NCBI RefSeq assembly: GCF_030273315.1
Contig: NZ_CP127174.1
Span: 1,488,001-1,552,000, forward strand
Direction of reading: 5' to 3'
DNA length: 64,000 nucleotides
Source of the DNA: Natrialbaceae archaeon AArc-T1-2
GTDB taxonomy: Archaea > Halobacteriota > Halobacteria > Halobacteriales > Natrialbaceae
Positions 1-8,293 of this stretch are shown piece after piece (position 1 is the first letter of the stretch; every line of letters starts with the position of its first letter). A program made the translations under genes and the position numbers. The notes under the pieces are model-generated. The model searched no databases. It was not told the origin of the DNA and was given only the letters and a program-made list of their open reading frames with translations.

Positions 1-482
1 ACCTTCTCGACGCCGTAGGTCTCGCGAAGCGGTGCGATGACCCGCGAGAGGCCGGTCGTGTTACAGGAGACGACCCGAACGTGGTCGGCACCCGTTGCCT
101 CCGCGAAGTTCGACCGGGCGTTGAAACTGACCTCGGCTAAGTCGGCGTCCTCGCCACCCTGGTAGAGTGCGGGGGTGTCGTGTTCTTCATACAGCGCTTT
201 GTTTTCGGCCCCGATTCCAGAGGGCGTCGCGTCGACGACGACGTCTGCTGCGTCGACCAGCTCGTCGACCTGTCCGGCGATCTCGAGGCCGGCCGCTGCG
301 AACTGGTCGGCGCGCTCCTCGACGGCGGCATAGAGCGGAAATCCGTTCTCGATCGCGGTTTCTGCCTCGAAGTTCGGTCGGGTCTTCGCGACGCCGCGTA
401 CCTCCATGTCCGGCTGTTGTCGGACGGCATCAGCGACGCGTTTCCCGATCGTGCCGTACCCGTTGATGGCGACCTGCAGCAT
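1..482 (-). CDS. gap: Type II glyceraldehyde-3-phosphate dehydrogenase, N-terminal part
   Basis: Archaeal-type phosphorylating GAPDH, which oxidises glyceraldehyde 3-phosphate with NAD(P) in central carbon metabolism in the cytoplasm. The protein starts [20 protein letters not shown], a Rossmann nucleotide-binding glycine motif. About residue 140 is [12 protein letters not shown], which carries the catalytic cysteine of the type II family. The gene runs off the left edge of the window, so only about 160 of an expected 340 or so residues are visible. The ATG at 482 is chosen because it directly precedes the conserved beta strand of the Rossmann fold. No gene within about 130 bases upstream shares its strand closely, so it may have its own promoter. 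Confidence 0.93.
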   Translation of the reverse strand, partial: MLQVAINGYGTIGKRVADAVRQQPDMEVRGVAKTRPNFEAETAIENGFPLYAAVEERADQFAAAGLEIAGQVDELVDAADVVVDATPSGIGAENKALYEEHDTPALYQGGEDADLAEVSFNARSNFAEATGADHVRVVSCNTTGLSRVIAPLRETYGVEK

Positions 483-611
483 GTACCCGAAAATCCAGTA
501 CCGAGGCGGATAACCGTTTCGAGGCTTCTCGAGCGATTTTTTACTCACGGGGGAGTTCTCACTCGAGCCCCGGTCCGCCGAGAGCCACCATGGAATCGGC
601 TCGACAACGCC

Positions 612-773
612 CTACCGGCCGGTGATGATGTTCGTGCTCTCACAGCGAGGACACTGTGTCATCCGGCCGAGACCGGGGACCTCGACGCGGTTCCACTCGT
701 CGTCGCCGCCCGGCGCTTCGAACCCACAGTTCAGACACCGTGATCGTTCGACTGCCGATGGTTCGCTGGCCAT
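612..773 (-). CDS. Small CxxC zinc-finger-like protein, 53 aa
   Basis: A 53-residue protein with two cysteine pairs, CLNC near residue 13 and CPRC near residue 41, spaced like a single rubredoxin-type zinc knuckle. Haloarchaea encode many such small zinc-finger proteins, most of unknown role, so zinc binding is an inference from the spacing. The ATG at 773 gives MASEPSAVERSRCLNCGFEA; longer in-frame readings upstream look like shadow sequence. It lies between gap and an unknown haloarchaeal gene, all on the minus strand, with gaps of about 130 and 97 bases. Confidence 0.75.
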   Translation of the reverse strand: MASEPSAVERSRCLNCGFEAPGGDDEWNRVEVPGLGRMTQCPRCESTNIITGR

Positions 774-870
774 ACCTGCTATCACGGCTCGTGGTACCAT
801 AGAACTTTCCACGCCGTCTCGAACTCGTCCACCGCTCGAGCGAAACGACCACGACCCGCGGCCTCGCCGT

Positions 871-1410
871 TTACCGGGGATAGCCGCGACGGTATCGCCG
901 GGGCTGCTCGTCCGCCGATCGATCGCTCGAGTCGTCGAACGCGAGCGTCGGGTCCGTGGCCTCGCCGCAGACCAGCGCCTCGAGTCGATCGAGCACGTCG
1001 ATCGTTCGGTCGCCGTCGCGTGAGGGGGCGACGTGGACGACGTTCCCGCCGCGATACTCCGCCAGCGCGATCGACGGTAGCCGACAGATTTCGAAGGTCT
1101 CGCCGGTGAGTTTCGACTCGACGTGACGCATCCGGAAGAACGGCTCGAGCTGACGGCCGGTGCGGTCGGCCCACGTCTCGAACGACGCGATCGTCGTTTC
1201 GATCCGCTCGAGCTGTGGGATCGATCGCACGCGGTCGGTCCGCTGGAACGCCCGTCCCCAGACACCGACCCTGACCGAGTCGATCGAATCTCGCGTCTCG
1301 AGACGGTCGACGAACTCGAGGGCCCGGTCGTGTGCTGGCCCCGCAGTCATGGGATCGAACGACCGGAGCCAGAGTTCAACGGCCTTTCCGTCCGGCGAGT
1401 GATCGATCAC
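871..1410 (-). CDS. Conserved haloarchaeal protein of unknown function, 179 aa
   Basis: I do not recognise a named family. The protein is mixed alpha/beta in appearance, with VELWLRSFDPMTAGPAHDRA near the N-terminus, an RAFQRTDRVRSI segment, an FFRMRHVESKLTGE segment and a disordered Arg/Asp tail. Codon use and acidity match neighbouring genes, and the reading frame stays open with halophilic codon bias. The start is taken as GTG at 1410 because the minus strand carries GGAG seven bases before it and no in-frame ATG lies closely upstream. It diverges from the carbonic-anhydrase-like gene at 1531, leaving about 120 bases for two promoters. Confidence 0.65.
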   Translation of the reverse strand: MIDHSPDGKAVELWLRSFDPMTAGPAHDRALEFVDRLETRDSIDSVRVGVWGRAFQRTDRVRSIPQLERIETTIASFETWADRTGRQLEPFFRMRHVESKLTGETFEICRLPSIALAEYRGGNVVHVAPSRDGDRTIDVLDRLEALVCGEATDPTLAFDDSSDRSADEQPRRYRRGYPR

Positions 1411-1530
1411 GGGTGTTCTCCGTCGAGGCTGTCCACGGACTGTGTCAAAAGCGTTGTCGAGACGTCGTGATAGCTTACGCCGTTTTGGCGGAGGACAAAC
1501 GTTTTGGACGCAGGTCTGGTCACGAGGGAC

Positions 1531-2049
1531 ATGGTCGATAGCAGACGATACGAGTTCGAGGGGACCGAACCGTCGATCCACGAGGACGCACGTGTCAGTC
1601 GAGAGGCGACGCTGGTCGGAGACGTGACGATCGAAGCCGAGGCGAGCATCTGGCCGGGCGTCGTCTGCCGGGGTGACGTCGCGCCGGTCACCGTCGGCCG
1701 GATGACACACGTCGGGGACAACGCAACGTTGCACGCGTCGCAACTTGGCGAACAGGTGATGTGTGGCCACGGCGCGATACTCAACGACGCGGTCGTCGAG
1801 GACGACGCGCTCGTGGGGTTCAACGCGACGCTCAACTCCAGCGTACACGTCGGTGCGGGGAGTATCGTCGCCTCCGGGACGGTGGTGCCCGAAGGCTACG
1901 ACATTCCGCCCGAATCGTTCGTCAGAGGTGTCCCCGCCTCGGTGTCGCCGCTTTCTGAGACGACGATCGATCCCGACGAGATCTTCGAAGAGCACTCCTC
2001 GGGGGCGTACACGAATCTGGCACAGCGACACGGCCCGCTGTTCGAGTGA
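1531..2049 (+). CDS. Gamma-carbonic-anhydrase-like hexapeptide-repeat protein
   Basis: Left-handed beta-helix protein of 172 residues with hexapeptide repeats (V-G-D-V-T-I, E-A-S-I-W-P, V-C-R-G-D-V and so on), the fold of gamma carbonic anhydrases and the YrdA/PaaY group. Two metal-ligand histidines are visible in ATLHAS and MCGHGA. The third ligand, normally five residues after the second, is Asn (GHGAILND), so enzymatic zinc chemistry is uncertain. The start at 1531 gives MVDSRRYEFEG, which fits family N-termini; an upstream in-frame start would add nine residues. It may be a ferripyochelin-binding-type protein or a weak anhydrase. It is followed after 60 bases by a lipoprotein gene. Confidence 0.85.
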   Translation: MVDSRRYEFEGTEPSIHEDARVSREATLVGDVTIEAEASIWPGVVCRGDVAPVTVGRMTHVGDNATLHASQLGEQVMCGHGAILNDAVVEDDALVGFNATLNSSVHVGAGSIVASGTVVPEGYDIPPESFVRGVPASVSPLSETTIDPDEIFEEHSSGAYTNLAQRHGPLFE

Positions 2050-2109
2050 GCCGACAGTCTGCCGCAACGACTCAACAAAACATATACCGTTCTGGTAGCA
2101 CCGGTCCGT

Positions 2110-3165
2110 ATGCACCGAAGACGACTCCTCTCTGTTGCCGGCGTCTCGCTTGCATCGCTCTCGCTCGCCGGCTGTCTCGATGACGACGATACTGACGGCC
2201 CCGCCGACGACGGGGGCGACAGTACCGGCGGTGACGAGGGATCCGGCGACGGCGCCGACGATTCAGAGCCCAGCGTCGACGCGCGGGCGCGAATCGAGTC
2301 GGCCGACGAAACCCTCGAGGAGGCGCTCGAAAAGTTCGACGACGCCCTCGACGAGGCCGACGATCCGACCGGCGACGGTACACACGCCATCGAGACGCGG
2401 CCCATCGAGACGCTGCTCGACGACGCCGCGGCCGACCTCGAGGCTGCTCGCGCGGACGCGACCGACGAGCAACTGACGACGATCGATGCCCTCGAGGAGA
2501 CGGTCGAGTTCTTCCGTGCATTCGTCGACGTGTTCAGGGAACTCGGCGACGCGCTCGATGAGATCGACACCGCCGACGTCTACCTCGAGCAAGACCGGTT
2601 CGAGGACGCCCTCGGGTCGCTCGAGCGCGCCGAAGACCACGTCGACGACGCGATCGGCCACCTGAACGTCGCGCAGTCGACTTTCGAGACCATCGACCCG
2701 GACGCACTCGAAGACCTCGACGACGTCGACTACGTCGAGATGGAGATCGCCCTCGAGGACGTCGACGACGCGCTCTGGGCGATCGACGTCCTCGTCGTCG
2801 GCCTCCGGCAGCTGGTCGAGGGAATGATTCCGTTCGAGACCGCAGTCACGGAGTTCGAAGCCCAACGATACGACGTCGCCACGGCGGAGTTTTCGACCGC
2901 CTCGAACGAACTCTACACGGCCCACACCACCTTCAGAGACGCCGAAGACGACGCACCAGCGGCGTTTCGCGAGGACATCATCGAACTAGCCTGTACGGCG
3001 GACGCACTTAGCGAGGCTGCAGAATCCCTCTCACGGGCCGTGGAGGCGCTCGACGAGGGCAGCGACGCCGACGCCCACGACCACCTCGACGCGGCCGACG
3101 AAGCGATTGAGCGTGCCGAACGCTGTGGCGGGGAGGAAACAAGCACTCAGCTCTCGTTGCTCTAG
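2110..3165 (+). CDS. Acidic helical lipoprotein
   Basis: Predicted membrane-anchored lipoprotein of 351 residues. The N-terminus MHRRRLLSVAGVSLASLSLA has the twin-Arg-like basic start and hydrophobic core typical of haloarchaeal secreted lipoproteins, then the lipobox LAGC with Cys22. A low-complexity Asp/Gly/Thr linker follows (about residues 23-55). The rest is long amphipathic helices full of EALEKFDDALDEADD-type heptads, suggesting a helical bundle or coiled coil outside the cell. No catalytic motif is seen, so function is unknown. TATA-like ACATATACC lies about 30 bases upstream. Its last four bases overlap the end of the convergent Nudix gene. Confidence 0.82.
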   Translation: MHRRRLLSVAGVSLASLSLAGCLDDDDTDGPADDGGDSTGGDEGSGDGADDSEPSVDARARIESADETLEEALEKFDDALDEADDPTGDGTHAIETRPIETLLDDAAADLEAARADATDEQLTTIDALEETVEFFRAFVDVFRELGDALDEIDTADVYLEQDRFEDALGSLERAEDHVDDAIGHLNVAQSTFETIDPDALEDLDDVDYVEMEIALEDVDDALWAIDVLVVGLRQLVEGMIPFETAVTEFEAQRYDVATAEFSTASNELYTAHTTFRDAEDDAPAAFREDIIELACTADALSEAAESLSRAVEALDEGSDADAHDHLDAADEAIERAERCGGEETSTQLSLL

Positions 3166-3668
3166 CTCGGCGGCTCACTCCCGTCCCCGATCGAGTCGTC
3201 CCACACACCCCACTCGAGGTCACTCTCGACGAAGTCGGCCTCGTCTAACGGTTCACCACCCTCGAAGTGAAACGTCCCGGTGACGGTCCGTCCGTCGAGG
3301 ACGCCGGGCAGCCACAACCGGTCGTCCTCCCACATCTGCTCGTACGGAACGTCCTCGATCGGGACCCACTCCGGACGGGCCTCCGTAGAAGGTGTCGGCT
3401 CGCCAGCGAACGAATCGGTCCGGAAGACGTGACAGTGGGTGTGTGCGTCTCCGTCCAGGTAGAAGGTGAGTTCGCCCGCTTTCTCGAGTTCGGTCACCTC
3501 GAGACCGACCTCCTCGCGGACCTCCCGTCTCGCACATTCCCTGGGCGTCTCGCCGGTCTCGAGCTTGCCGCCGGGGCCGTTGTACCACCCCTCGCCCAGA
3601 CCGCGTCGTTTCTCGATCAACAGTACCTCGTCGTCACGGACGACGAAACACAGCGTCGCCTCGATCAT
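3162..3668 (-). CDS. Nudix hydrolase, MutT/8-oxo-dGTPase-like
   Basis: A 168-residue Nudix protein. The full Nudix box GX5EX7REVXEEXG is present from about residue 35 (GGKLETGETPRECARREVRE, then EVGL), giving the Mg-binding loop that hydrolyses nucleoside diphosphates linked to another moiety. The N-terminus MIEATLCFVVRDDEVLLIEK and the phrase GLGEGWYNGPGG resemble oxidised-purine (MutT/MTH1) sanitation enzymes. That makes 8-oxo-dGTP or 2-hydroxy-dATP the likely substrate, by inference. It ends by overlapping the lipoprotein stop by four bases tail to tail and starts about 50 bases past the helicase gene stop at 3718, so it could be read from the same transcript. Confidence 0.9.
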   Translation of the reverse strand: MIEATLCFVVRDDEVLLIEKRRGLGEGWYNGPGGKLETGETPRECARREVREEVGLEVTELEKAGELTFYLDGDAHTHCHVFRTDSFAGEPTPSTEARPEWVPIEDVPYEQMWEDDRLWLPGVLDGRTVTGTFHFEGGEPLDEADFVESDLEWGVWDDSIGDGSEPPS

Positions 3669-3717
3669 CGGCGACGATACGGACGCCGGCGAGTAAAACG
3701 TCGCGACTCGGAATTCG

Positions 3718-6700
3718 TTACTTCTCGTCGTCGCCATCTGGACCACAGCCCAGCGAACGGTGAGCACAGAACCGGCAGTGGTCTCCGGGCTCGGTCTCGG
3801 CGAACGAGGGGTCGTCGACGGCCGCGAGTCGCTCCCGGACCGACGACCAGGCAGGCAGCTCGTCCCGGTCGAACAGGTCGACGGCCGGCCCCGCCTCGCC
3901 GACGTAGACGTAGCCGGCCCGCGAAATCGCCTCGTCGAAGCGATCCCGACAGGCCCGCAGGTACAGGCGAAGCTGGACGGCGTCGTCGGGATCGACGCGC
4001 TCGTTCGTCGTCTTGTAATCGAGCACGACGACCTCGCCGTCGGGCGTCCGTCGAACCGCGTCGACGTAGCCGACGACCTCGCCGCCGATCCCGTCGACGT
4101 CGGCGAGCGAAAAGGGGAGTTCGGCCGCGAGGGGCTCCCACTCGCGGACGGGCGTCTCGATCCCGGACGCGGTCGCCTCGAAGTACCGATCGATGCAGGC
4201 GAGGACGGCCTCGCGGCCGTCGGTCCGGTCCCGGGCCGTGAGCTGTCGGTCGGCGGCTTCACGCCACGCGTCCCGACTACGGTACTCGCGGTGAAACGCC
4301 TCCTCGGCGACGGCGTGAAAGAGCCGGCCGACGATCCGTGCGTCGTCGCCGTCCTCGGGCGGATCTGCGACCGCGTCGACGACGTGATCGAGGTAGTGTT
4401 TGCGCGGACACTCACCGTGAGTTCGCACGGCGGAGTAGCTGTGGCGTACGGCCACGGGGACGTCGGTCGCACTCGAGAGCGTCTCGACGGGAAATCTGGT
4501 GGTTTCGGTCGAGAGCGCGCTCGCGCTGCGGTCCGCCGGAACCCGAACCTCGTCGACGTGAGAGGCCGCGTCGGCCGCCGGGAGCAACGTCTCGGATCGG
4601 AGCAACCGCCCGAGCCGGTGGACCGTCTCGATCGCCTCCCGGCTCTCGAGAGGTTCGACCGACCGGTCGGCGTACCCTTCGTAGTAGGTGATCGTTCCCG
4701 GCGTCTCGTCGGCCGAGCGTGCGATCTCGTCGGTCCGGTCGGCGACGGTCTCGGGGTAGGTCTCCCGGACCCGCTCGACGCTCTCGGTCAGGCGATCCCA
4801 GAGGTCCATCCGCCGGCCGGCGACGTCCCACTCGATCGGATCGGCCAGACAGGTCTCGGCGGTCGAGACTCCGAGCTGGTCGTCTTCACCCTCGTAGTCG
4901 TAGCTCGAGCCGAACAGGAACAGGTGGTTCTCGGCGCGAGTGAGCGCGACGTGGAGTACGCGCCACTCCTCGCCGACCGTTTCCGCTGCGAGGTCTGCAC
5001 ACAGCGGCGAGTCGACGTCGTCGTCGATCGTCGCTGCGAGCAGCCGCTCGCGGGCGCGGTTCGTGTAATCGCGTTCGACGCACCACTCCTCGTCGGAGAG
5101 ATACGGTACGAGTACGGTGTCGAACTCGAGGCCTTTCGCCTGGTGGACGGTCATCACGTCCACGCAGTCTTCGGATCGGCTGCCCCGATCGTAGCCAGTC
5201 CGGCCGCCGGTCAGTGCCCGCTCGAGGGCGTCGACGAACTCCTCGGTGAGCGTCGCGAGCACCGAGTCGGGATCGTAGCTCTCTGCGAACCGTTCGATCC
5301 GCTCGAGATCCGCCCGTTCGTCGCTCTCTGTGAACCACTCGAGGCGGGTCAGTTCGCGAAACCGCCGGACGAACCCGCCGAGCGGGTAGACCTCGCGTAC
5401 GGTCTCGAGCTCCGTGAGGTGCTCGCGAGCGCGCTCGAGGGCCTCGGGATCCGCGAAGGCGCTCTCGTCGGTCAGGTCGGCCGAAAGCAGCCCCTCGTAC
5501 AGCGATCCCGATGGTCTGGCCAGACGCGCGAGGTCGGCTCGGGAGACGCGGTAGCGATACAGCAGCACCCGCCGGAGGTGGACGTCGGCTCCCGGCTCGA
5601 CCAGCACCCGGAGATAGGAGACGACGGTCCGGATTCCCGGCGAGAGGTCGCTTCCGGCCGAGCCCGACACCTCGTGTGGAATCTGTCGCTCGCGGAGCTC
5701 GTCGGCGACCGCCCGGGCGTGGCGGTTCGTACGGACGATCACGGCCACGTCCGACAGCGACCGCCGCGGAACGTCCTCGAGTTCGCCGTTTAACAGCCGT
5801 GAGACCGTCGTCGCGACCTGCTGGGCCGGCGAGGAGTCGATCGCGTCGCTCGCGACTCTCCCGACGCGAAGCGGCGGCTCCGGCTCGTCGTACTCGCCGG
5901 GCGTTCGCCCCACCTCCCGGAGCGTCTTCGGCGAGTCGAAGTCGTAGGCACACTCGTTGGTCAGGTCGAGAATCTCCTGTTTCGAACGGAAGTTCAACTC
6001 GAGAGCGACGGATTCGTGATCGTCGTAGGCGTCGGCGAGGCGATCTAGCCCCTCGCGGTCGGTGCCGCGCCAGCCGTAGATCGACTGGTCTTTGTCACCG
6101 ATCGCGAAGAGGTCCGGACGGTCCGGCCCCGCAGTCAGCCGCCGGACGAGTTCGAACTGGGTGGCGTCTGTGTCCTGGAACTCGTCGCAGTATACCTGCT
6201 CCCACCGCCCGGTGATCTCGCCTGTAAATCGCTCGTCGGCGAGCAGATCGGTCGCCGTCCGGACGAGGTCGTCGAAGTCGGCGATCCCCTCTCGTTCGAG
6301 CGTCGCCCGGTAGTCGGCGTAGACTGCGGTGTAGTGACGGGCCAGCCGGAGGAACTCGACGTAGCTTCCGAGCCGGCCGATCGGAGTTTGCTCGAGGCGG
6401 TCGGTCGCTTCGCCTGTGATCTGGTTGCAAAAGAGCGCCCGTGGCAGGTGTTTCGTCGTCGGTTCGGCGAGCGAGAGCGTCTCGCGGACGTTCGTCACGC
6501 AGCCTTGCAAGACCGCGACGTAGCGATCGACGTCGGCGACGACCGGATCGTCGCGGTACTCCTCGGGCGCTTCGGCGATTTTCTCCTGACAGATCGTCAA
6601 CAGCTTGCCGTACTCGAGCAGCGACTCCCGGGCCGTCTCGAGGTGGGCCTCGCCGTCGAAGTACCGAAGCGCCTCGTTGTCGAACGACAGCGTCTCCTCG

Positions 6701-7272
6701 GCCTGCTGTTCGAGCCGGAGGACGAACTGGGCGAGTAACTCGAGGGTGCGAACGTCCGGCAGCCGTCTCGTGAGGTCGTCGGGATCGATCCCCTCCTGGC
6801 TCATCACCCGGACGAAGTGGTCGATCTCCGCTGTGAGGTCGTCGACGGAGCCGTCGCCGCCGGTCGTAGCGAACTCGTAGTCGTTCTCCGCGAGCAGCCG
6901 CCGGACGATGCGACGCCGGCCACGCCCGGTGACGACGTCGAACTCCGGCGAGCGACCGATGGCGTAGGCGTACTCGCGGACGAGCCGGTGACACAGCGAG
7001 TGATAGGTGTAGACGTCGATGTCGGCTGCCGTCGCCGGTCCCAGCCGTTCGCGGACGGCCTCCCGGATGCTCGCGGCGGTCTCGTTCGCGAACGTGAGCA
7101 CGAGCACGTCGCCGGGGTCGACGCCGTCGCGATCGATCGCCCGTTCGATTCGCATGAGCATCGTCGTCGTCTTTCCCGTTCCCGCGCCGGCGTCGACGGA
7201 GATACACGCCGCCTCGCTCTCGAGGGCTGCAGGCTGGTTTCCCCGCGGCTCGAGTGGCTCGTCCTCACCCAT
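3718..7272 (-). CDS. UvrD/AddA-type helicase with RecB-family Fe-S nuclease domain
   Basis: A 1184-residue ATP-dependent DNA helicase-nuclease. Walker A GAGTGKTTT is near residue 29, DEFQD (motif II) near 362, GDKDQSIYGWRG (motif III) near 400, TVHQAKGLEFD (motif V) near 707 and HVALTRAENHL (motif VI) near 782. The C-terminus is a complete PD-(D/E)XK RecB nuclease: ECPRKHY (first Cys, about 955), GRLFH, GYVDAV, VVVLDYKTT, QLRLYL, then the HCRFC...C cluster for an iron-sulfur staple. The domain order matches bacterial AddA/AdnA, which process double-strand break ends for recombination. The ATG at 7272 overlaps the upstream stop by eight bases (ATGGGTGA), which favours this start over one 33 bases earlier and suggests translational coupling. 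It is the third gene of the operon. Confidence 0.93.
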   Translation of the reverse strand: MGEDEPLEPRGNQPAALESEAACISVDAGAGTGKTTTMLMRIERAIDRDGVDPGDVLVLTFANETAASIREAVRERLGPATAADIDVYTYHSLCHRLVREYAYAIGRSPEFDVVTGRGRRRIVRRLLAENDYEFATTGGDGSVDDLTAEIDHFVRVMSQEGIDPDDLTRRLPDVRTLELLAQFVLRLEQQAEETLSFDNEALRYFDGEAHLETARESLLEYGKLLTICQEKIAEAPEEYRDDPVVADVDRYVAVLQGCVTNVRETLSLAEPTTKHLPRALFCNQITGEATDRLEQTPIGRLGSYVEFLRLARHYTAVYADYRATLEREGIADFDDLVRTATDLLADERFTGEITGRWEQVYCDEFQDTDATQFELVRRLTAGPDRPDLFAIGDKDQSIYGWRGTDREGLDRLADAYDDHESVALELNFRSKQEILDLTNECAYDFDSPKTLREVGRTPGEYDEPEPPLRVGRVASDAIDSSPAQQVATTVSRLLNGELEDVPRRSLSDVAVIVRTNRHARAVADELRERQIPHEVSGSAGSDLSPGIRTVVSYLRVLVEPGADVHLRRVLLYRYRVSRADLARLARPSGSLYEGLLSADLTDESAFADPEALERAREHLTELETVREVYPLGGFVRRFRELTRLEWFTESDERADLERIERFAESYDPDSVLATLTEEFVDALERALTGGRTGYDRGSRSEDCVDVMTVHQAKGLEFDTVLVPYLSDEEWCVERDYTNRARERLLAATIDDDVDSPLCADLAAETVGEEWRVLHVALTRAENHLFLFGSSYDYEGEDDQLGVSTAETCLADPIEWDVAGRRMDLWDRLTESVERVRETYPETVADRTDEIARSADETPGTITYYEGYADRSVEPLESREAIETVHRLGRLLRSETLLPAADAASHVDEVRVPADRSASALSTETTRFPVETLSSATDVPVAVRHSYSAVRTHGECPRKHYLDHVVDAVADPPEDGDDARIVGRLFHAVAEEAFHREYRSRDAWREAADRQLTARDRTDGREAVLACIDRYFEATASGIETPVREWEPLAAELPFSLADVDGIGGEVVGYVDAVRRTPDGEVVVLDYKTTNERVDPDDAVQLRLYLRACRDRFDEAISRAGYVYVGEAGPAVDLFDRDELPAWSSVRERLAAVDDPSFAETEPGDHCRFCAHRSLGCGPDGDDEK

Positions 7273-8293
7273 CGAACGCCACCTCCCTCGAGAGCCGATC
7301 GGCACAACAGACCGCGTACTCGCAGTCGGGACAGGCGTCGGCGGCGACCCGGTCCCACACCGGCGTCGGATCGAACTCGCCGTCGACCAGCGCCGCGAGC
7401 GTTTCAGCGAGTCGGTTCTCGACGGTCCGGTTGCGGTGTTCGTGAGTCATCCCGAAGGTGTGGTGGTCGAGAAAGACCTCGGTCAGGTCGACGGTGTCGA
7501 CCGACGCCTCGACGCGCTCGCCGACCCAGTCGACCGAGACGTTCGAGCGATCGGCCACCGACACGAGGACGTACCGGCAGGTGCGCTCGTCCAGTCCGAG
7601 CCGGTCGCAAAGCTCGCGCAGCCCCTCGAGGACGACTGCAGTCTCGAGGAGAGCGCCGACTGCGTCGGGGTCGGTCCGCTCGGCGTCGGGATCGAAGTGA
7701 TCGGTGAAGAGGGCGGCGACGTCTCCCTCCCAGCTCGAGCGGTACCGCAAGAGCCCGAGGGGTACAGTCGTCGGCACGAATCGCACGCCCACGAGCGACG
7801 CGCCGTCTGCGGTGACGTAGTCGACCGTCGATTCGACCGCGACCGACCGGTTTCGTTCCGTCTCGGGCAGCGAGATCGGCGCTCGCAGCGGCCGGTCCGG
7901 ACCGACAAACTCGCCGTCGGCGGCTTCGCGAAGTCGTTCGAGGCCGCGGGCGTGATCGGTCCCAACCGTCTCGACGTAGGCTTCGACCGTCGCCTCGAGG
8001 ACGCGTTTCTCGTGACGACGCTGTGTGTGCGAGTGAAACCGGTCGTCGCCGTCGGGCCACACTGCGTCGAGCCGATCGGTCGCGGCGTCTACGAGTGCGC
8101 CGGGATCGGTCGTCCCCGTCTCGAGGGAGGCACAGAGTGCCCGTCGCAACGGCTCGAGTCGCGGTGTCTCGGTCGCCCCGTCCTCGGCGGCAAGATCCTG
8201 GACGTGGGCCAGCTCGTACCGGCGGGGACAGTGCAGGTAGGTCCACAGCCCGTCGACCGTACACTGCGGACGGTCCGTATCCTCGTCACTCAT
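7265..8293 (-). CDS. RecB/Cas4-like Fe-S nuclease-fold subunit, catalytically degenerate
   Basis: A 342-residue protein between two helicase-like genes. It has a CPRRYEL motif with Cys22 and a C-terminal ACPDCEYAVCC cluster (about residues 322-333), the cysteine layout of iron-sulfur RecB-family nucleases such as AddB, Cas4 and Dna2. The catalytic core is not intact: the place expected for the G-x-x-D and D-x-K motifs reads STVDYVTADGASLVGVRFVP, with no Lys and no second acidic residue, and the motif I His is absent. I infer a structural DNA-binding subunit equivalent to a split-off AddB C-terminus. Its ATG overlaps the upstream stop by eight bases (ATGAGTGA), and its own stop overlaps the AddA-like start by eight. 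Confidence 0.7.
   Translation of the reverse strand: MSDEDTDRPQCTVDGLWTYLHCPRRYELAHVQDLAAEDGATETPRLEPLRRALCASLETGTTDPGALVDAATDRLDAVWPDGDDRFHSHTQRRHEKRVLEATVEAYVETVGTDHARGLERLREAADGEFVGPDRPLRAPISLPETERNRSVAVESTVDYVTADGASLVGVRFVPTTVPLGLLRYRSSWEGDVAALFTDHFDPDAERTDPDAVGALLETAVVLEGLRELCDRLGLDERTCRYVLVSVADRSNVSVDWVGERVEASVDTVDLTEVFLDHHTFGMTHEHRNRTVENRLAETLAALVDGEFDPTPVWDRVAADACPDCEYAVCCADRLSREVAFDG

Noticed and set aside
871-2115. 414-codon reading of the unknown minus-strand gene, covering the gamma-carbonic-anhydrase gene
   Set aside because: Only the last 179 codons show protein-like sequence. The rest is antisense to a clear hexapeptide protein, and a GTG with GGAG marks the true start.
3760-5793. 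677-codon open frame on the plus strand opposite the AddA-like gene
   Set aside because: It is the antisense shadow common in GC-rich haloarchaeal genes. It has no domain, while the minus strand has complete helicase and nuclease motifs.
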